The position numbers and the translations under genes are program-made. A stretch of 64,000 nt of DNA. Origin: CAYXAA01 sp964462985 (GTDB lineage Bacteria; Pseudomonadota; Alphaproteobacteria; Rhizobiales; Stappiaceae). A model generated the notes under the pieces. The model had not been told where the DNA came from. It did not search any database and saw nothing but the letters and a program-made list of their open reading frames with translations. Every line of letters begins with the position of its first letter. Positions within the stretch are counted from its first letter, which is position 1. Positions 60,372 to 64,000 of this stretch are shown here, in pieces. The stretch covers positions 82,926-146,925 of the forward strand of contig CAYXAA010000009.1 of the NCBI GenBank assembly GCA_964462985.1, in the 5' to 3' direction.

Positions 60372-62006
60372 TCATTCCTGTCGATCTGCTCCCAGTCGTG
60401 CAATAAGCCCAAGGGTCGAGGGATCACGGCCGACAGCTGGCTCGATCCCCTCAATCAGGGGCAGCAGTTCTGTCGCCAGTTCCTTGCCGAGTTCCACGCC
60501 CCACTGGTCAAACGAGTTGATGCCCCAGATGGTTCCTTCAACAAAGACACGGTGTTCGTAGAGGGCGATGAGCCGTCCAAGGGCAAAAGGGGTCAGCCTC
60601 TCGTAGGCGATGGTCGTCGATGGCCGGTTGCCCGGGAAGACCCTGTGCGGCGCAAGGCGTGCGATGTCTGCTTCGGACTTGCCCTCTGCCCGCAGCCGAG
60701 CCTCGACGGCCGCGCGCGTCCGGCCTGTCATTAACGCCTCGGACTGGGCAAGGCAGTTGGCCTTGAGCATGGCGTGATGGCGGGCAAGGGTGGGCTCGTG
60801 GCCCTCGGCCGCGACGATGAACTCGCACGGGATTACGGTCGTGCCCTGGTGCAGCAGCTGATAGAAGGCGTGCTGGCCGTTGGTGCCAGGCTCGCCCCAG
60901 ACCAGAGGTCCGGTGTCGCGGGTGACAGGTTGGCCAGAGAGCGTGACGCTCTTGCCGTTCGATTCCATGTCGAGTTGCTGCAGATAAGCCGGCAGGCGGG
61001 CGAGGCGCTGATCGTAGGGCAGGACGGCGCGAGCCGAAAAGCCGAGGACGTCCCGATACCAGACGCCGAGCAGGCCGAGCTGGACGGGGATATTGTCTTC
61101 CAGCGGCGCAGTGCGGAAATGCTCGTCCATGGCATGGGCGCCGGCGAGGAAGCGGCCGAAGTGCTCTGGACCGATCGCCAGCATCACCGGCAGGCCGATC
61201 GCCGACCACACCGAATAGCGGCCGCCAACCCAGTCCCAGAAGCCGAACACGCGGGCGGCGTCGATGCCGAAGGCGGCGACCTTGTCGAGCGCCGTCGACA
61301 CCGCGGCGAAGTGATCACCGACCGCCGCTTCGCCGAGCGCGCCGGCGATCCAGGCGCGGGCGGTGGCGGCATTGGTCATGGTCTCGATGGTCGTAAAGGT
61401 CTTCGAGGCGACGATGACCAGCGTGGTTTCCGGATCGAGGTCGCGGGTGGTGTCTGCGATATGGGCACCGTCGACGTTGGAGACGAAGTGGACACGGGGG
61501 CCGTCGTGATAGGGCCTGAGTGCAGCCGTCACCATGGCCGGACCGAGGTCGGAGCCCCCGATGCCGATATTGACGACGTCGGTAAAGGTCCTGCCCGTGG
61601 CGCCGAGGATCCCACCGGAGCGGATGCGCTGCGCGAAATCGGCCATGTGGTCGAGGACATCGTGGACGTCGGGCACAACGTTGCGGCCATCGGCGGTTAT
61701 GTTGGCGCCGCGGGGCGCGCGCAGCGCCACGTGCAGGACTGCACGATTCTCGGTTTCATTGATCGCCATCCCCGAGAACATTGCCTCGCGGCGTTCCTCG
61801 AGGCCGCAGGCGCGGGCGAGCTTGGCGAGAAGCCTCCGGGTTTCGGCGTCCCAGATGTTCTTGGACAGGTCGACGAGCATGTCGTCGAGCGTGAGCGACA
61901 GACGCTTGAACCGATCGGGATCCTCCTCGAACAGGCGGGTCAGCGGACGCTCGGCAAAGGTGGTGGCGTGGGTTTCAAGCGCTTTCCAGCAGTCGGCTTC
62001 GTTCAT
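60372..62006 (-). CDS. pgi: Glucose-6-phosphate isomerase
   Basis: Pgi interconverts glucose 6-phosphate and fructose 6-phosphate. The 544-residue protein shows the family signatures VNIGIGGSDLGPAMVTAAL, IVASKTFTTIETMTNA, FGFWDWVGGRYSVWSAIG, and GTNGQHAFYQLLHQGT with the active-site His, plus the C-terminal FDQWGVELGKELA containing the catalytic Lys. ATG 62006 was preferred over an upstream in-frame start since it fits the family N-terminus. It is the first of three sugar-phosphate genes on this strand (edd and eda lie upstream); 141 bases separate it from eda. Confidence 0.94.
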   Translation of the reverse strand: MNEADCWKALETHATTFAERPLTRLFEEDPDRFKRLSLTLDDMLVDLSKNIWDAETRRLLAKLARACGLEERREAMFSGMAINETENRAVLHVALRAPRGANITADGRNVVPDVHDVLDHMADFAQRIRSGGILGATGRTFTDVVNIGIGGSDLGPAMVTAALRPYHDGPRVHFVSNVDGAHIADTTRDLDPETTLVIVASKTFTTIETMTNAATARAWIAGALGEAAVGDHFAAVSTALDKVAAFGIDAARVFGFWDWVGGRYSVWSAIGLPVMLAIGPEHFGRFLAGAHAMDEHFRTAPLEDNIPVQLGLLGVWYRDVLGFSARAVLPYDQRLARLPAYLQQLDMESNGKSVTLSGQPVTRDTGPLVWGEPGTNGQHAFYQLLHQGTTVIPCEFIVAAEGHEPTLARHHAMLKANCLAQSEALMTGRTRAAVEARLRAEGKSEADIARLAPHRVFPGNRPSTTIAYERLTPFALGRLIALYEHRVFVEGTIWGINSFDQWGVELGKELATELLPLIEGIEPAVGRDPSTLGLIARLGADRQE

Positions 62007-62147
62007 CGGACACTCCGGTTGCGCGAGATCGGCGGAGGTTAAATGCATCCGGTAGGACGCCGGTTGCCCAGGGCCTGCGCGGGCGACCGTCGGTGCAGCG
62101 ACGGTGACCGACGGTTTTGGCCGAATGGCGGCGAAAACGCCGCCGGA

Positions 62148-62792
62148 TCATTTGCCGAGCGCGGCGGCAGCGCGGGCCCGGGCCTCGATGCCGGCCCAAT
62201 CCTGCTCCGCGATCGCCTCGGCGCTTGCAATCCAGGAGCCGCCGACACAGGCGACATTCGGCAGCGCCAGATAGGATGCGGCCTTTTCGGCCGTGATACC
62301 GCCGGTCGGACAGAACCGCGCTGCGGCGAGAGGCGAGGCGAGCGACTTGAGGAAGGCGGCGCCGCCGGCCTGTTCCGCCGGGAAGAACTTCAGGCGCGTG
62401 TAGCCGTGTTCCAGCAGCTCCATCACCTCCGACGCCGTGGAGGCGCCCGGCAGCCAAGGCACCTCGTGGGTGGCGGCGGCATCCATCAGCGCCCTTGTGG
62501 CCCCGGGAGAGACAATGAAGTTCGCGCCGGCGGCCGAGGCGGCGTCGAATTGCTTGGGGTCGAGTACGGTTCCGGCACCCACGATCGCCCCCTCCACCTC
62601 GTCGGCCACGGCCTTGATGGCATCGAGCGCCGCGGGCGTCCTCAAGGTGATCTCGATCGCCGGCAGGCCGCCCTTCACCAGCGCCTTCGCCATTGGCACC
62701 GCTATTGCGGCGTCTTCGACGATCAGAACCGGGATGACCGGAGCCGCCAGCATGACGGCATCGATGCGGGTGGTGTTCTGCGGCATGGGCAT
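62148..62792 (-). CDS. eda: KDPG/KHG aldolase (2-dehydro-3-deoxyphosphogluconate aldolase)
   Basis: Eda cleaves 2-keto-3-deoxy-6-phosphogluconate into pyruvate and glyceraldehyde 3-phosphate, the last Entner-Doudoroff step. The 214-residue TIM-barrel protein has VIPVLIVEDAAIAVPMAKALVKGG, EITLRTPAALDAI with the catalytic Glu, VGAGTVLDPKQFDAA, the Schiff-base Lys in YTRLKFFPAEQAGG, and the phosphate-binding CPTGGITAEKAASYL and CVGGSWIA. It follows edd in the same orientation with a gap of about 58 bases, so both are probably one operon. The standard length is near 210. Confidence 0.95.
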   Translation of the reverse strand: MPMPQNTTRIDAVMLAAPVIPVLIVEDAAIAVPMAKALVKGGLPAIEITLRTPAALDAIKAVADEVEGAIVGAGTVLDPKQFDAASAAGANFIVSPGATRALMDAAATHEVPWLPGASTASEVMELLEHGYTRLKFFPAEQAGGAAFLKSLASPLAAARFCPTGGITAEKAASYLALPNVACVGGSWIASAEAIAEQDWAGIEARARAAAALGK

Positions 62793-62850
62793 TTTTCTCC
62801 GTCCGGTGATCTGGAGCGCGGTTGATATGATCCGTTAGAAATCGGAATGA

Positions 62851-64000
62851 CTACCCGCCGAACACGTGCGCGCCGGCATCGGCTGGGCCGACCGCAGCGC
62901 GGAAGGCAGCGAACAGGTCGCGGCCGATGCCGCTGTGGTTCGGTGTCAGGTCTTCCGTCGCCGCCGGCCGGGCCGCGAGCTCGGCGTCGTCGACCAGCAC
63001 CTGCAGTGTGCCGTCGACGCCGTCGACACGGACGATGTCGCCGTCGCGGATCTTTGCGATCGGACCGCCGTCGGCGGCCTCCGGCGTGACGTGGATCGCC
63101 GCCGGGACCTTGCCGGAGGCGCCCGACATGCGGCCGTCCGTGACCAGCGCGACCTTGAGCCCGCGGTCCTGGAGCACGCCAAGCGCCGGCGTCAGCTTGT
63201 GCAGCTCCGGCATGCCGTTGGCGCGCGGGCCCTGGAAGCGCACGACCGCAACGAGGTCGGAGGTGAGTTCACCGGCCTTGAAGGCGTCCTGCAGCGCCTC
63301 CTGGGAGTGGAACACGCGGGCCGGGGCCTCGACCACGCGGCACTCCGGCTTGACGGCCGAGGTCTTGATAACGGCGCGGCCGAGGTTTCCCTTGAGCACC
63401 TTGAGGCCGCCGTCGGGCTGGAACGGGGCGGATGCCGTGGTCAGCACCCTGGCATCGCGCGAGGCCTCCGGCGCCGGCACGCGCGTGACCACGCCGTGCT
63501 CGTTAAGCTTGGCCTCTACGGTATAGCCGAACAGGCCGGTACCGTTGACGGTGCGCACGTCCTCATGCAGAAGACCGGCCTCGAGCAGCTCACGGATCAG
63601 GAAGCCCATGCCGCCGGCGATCTGGAAATGGTTCACATCGGCCATGCCGTTCGGATAAATGCGGGCAAGCAGAGGCACGACTTCGGAAAGATCGGAAATG
63701 TCGTCCCAGGTTAGTCGGATGCCGGCAGCCTGTGCGATCGCGATCAGGTGCAGGGTGTGATTGGTCGAGCCGCCGGTGGCATGAAGGCCGACGACGCCGT
63801 TGACGATTGCACGCTCGTCGATCACTTCGCCGGCCGGTGTGTATTCGTTGCCGAGCGCGGTGATGGCGAGGGCACGCGTCGCCGCCTCCCTCGTGAGGGC
63901 GTCGCGCAGCGGCGTGTTCGGATTGACGAAGCTCGCGCCCGGTAGGTGCAGGCCCATGATCTCCATCAGCATCTGGTTGGAGTTGGCCGTGCCGTAGAAG
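62851..64000 (-). CDS. edd: Phosphogluconate dehydratase (5' part outside window)
   Basis: Edd dehydrates 6-phosphogluconate to KDPG, the step before Eda. The frame continues past the right edge: the end of the window reads FYGTANSNQMLMEIMGLHLPGAS, which matches the middle of the 600-residue Edd/IlvD family. The visible part includes GGSTNHTLHLIAIAQAAG, the cluster-region GRAVIKTSAVKPECRV, FQGPRANGMPELHKL and TDGRMSGASGKVPAAIHVTPEA, which distinguishes Edd from dihydroxyacid dehydratase IlvD. About 380 C-terminal residues are seen; the start is beyond 64000. Confidence 0.92.
   Translation of the reverse strand, partial: FYGTANSNQMLMEIMGLHLPGASFVNPNTPLRDALTREAATRALAITALGNEYTPAGEVIDERAIVNGVVGLHATGGSTNHTLHLIAIAQAAGIRLTWDDISDLSEVVPLLARIYPNGMADVNHFQIAGGMGFLIRELLEAGLLHEDVRTVNGTGLFGYTVEAKLNEHGVVTRVPAPEASRDARVLTTASAPFQPDGGLKVLKGNLGRAVIKTSAVKPECRVVEAPARVFHSQEALQDAFKAGELTSDLVAVVRFQGPRANGMPELHKLTPALGVLQDRGLKVALVTDGRMSGASGKVPAAIHVTPEAADGGPIAKIRDGDIVRVDGVDGTLQVLVDDAELAARPAATEDLTPNHSGIGRDLFAAFRAAVGPADAGAHVFGG

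Overview
The window is GC-rich, densely coded DNA from an alphaproteobacterium, most likely order Hyphomicrobiales (Rhizobiales). Supporting this are a circularly permuted two-piece tmRNA gene, the alpha-type SspB/DUF4169/ribbon-helix-helix trio, hflK-hflC-DUF2065-Do protease in one run, an ilvB-ilvN unit and leuA each behind a leader peptide, and Entner-Doudoroff genes (eda, edd) beside pgi. It reads as chromosome. I saw no insertion sequence, prophage core or CRISPR array. Species-level placement is not possible by eye.

Layout. 1-8133: end of an AsmA-like gene, the SspB group, ssrA tmRNA, thyA and folA (separated by a DUF2461/TfoX pair), an XRE regulator, an FAD oxidase and a secreted protein. 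8357-14449: hflKC, DUF2065 and degP, then serB and miaA whose start codons overlap head to head. 14858-22402: two acetyltransferase-type genes, an LprI-like protein, PhzF, leuA with its leucine-rich leader, and a methyltransferase/pseudouridine synthase pair. 22494-29862: pirin, an ABC exporter, a penicillin-binding lipoprotein, a cytoplasmic-type trypsin-like protease with a small partner, ilvC and a TetR regulator. 30129-37133: metal and efflux block with an SPC-type P1B ATPase, a BigR/SqrR-like ArsR regulator, a DUF2892 protein and an MFP-RND pump. 37333-42155: tRNA-Lys(CTT), the ilvB attenuator, ilvB-ilvN-pdxJ and a universal stress protein. 42350-47327: matrixin-type protease, XRE regulator, epimerase, chemoreceptor and a frameshifted arsC. 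47438-53591: two tandem 1000-residue VgrG proteins with a long C-terminal extension. 53847-64000: trhO, a repeat protein, SMP-30-like enzyme, response regulator, Lrp/ald pair, three tandem glycine-zipper lipoproteins, pgi, eda and partial edd.

How the genes work together. Branched-chain amino acid synthesis is spread over leuA, ilvC and ilvBN. The leuA and ilvB units have short leader peptides with runs of Leu or Ile/Leu/Val codons, and the ilvB one has a clear intrinsic terminator, so charged-tRNA sensing is the likely control. pgi, eda and edd feed sugar phosphates through the Entner-Doudoroff route. HflKC, Do protease, SspB and tmRNA form a protein quality-control theme.

Most unusual parts: the VgrG pair, whose roughly 420-residue C-terminal extension is shared between the copies but becomes strikingly AT-rich in the second; the serine protease with a separate 77-residue gene resembling the protease's own N-terminal region; and the BigR-like regulator next to DUF2892 and an RND pump. 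Composition statements come from hand counts of a few lines only.
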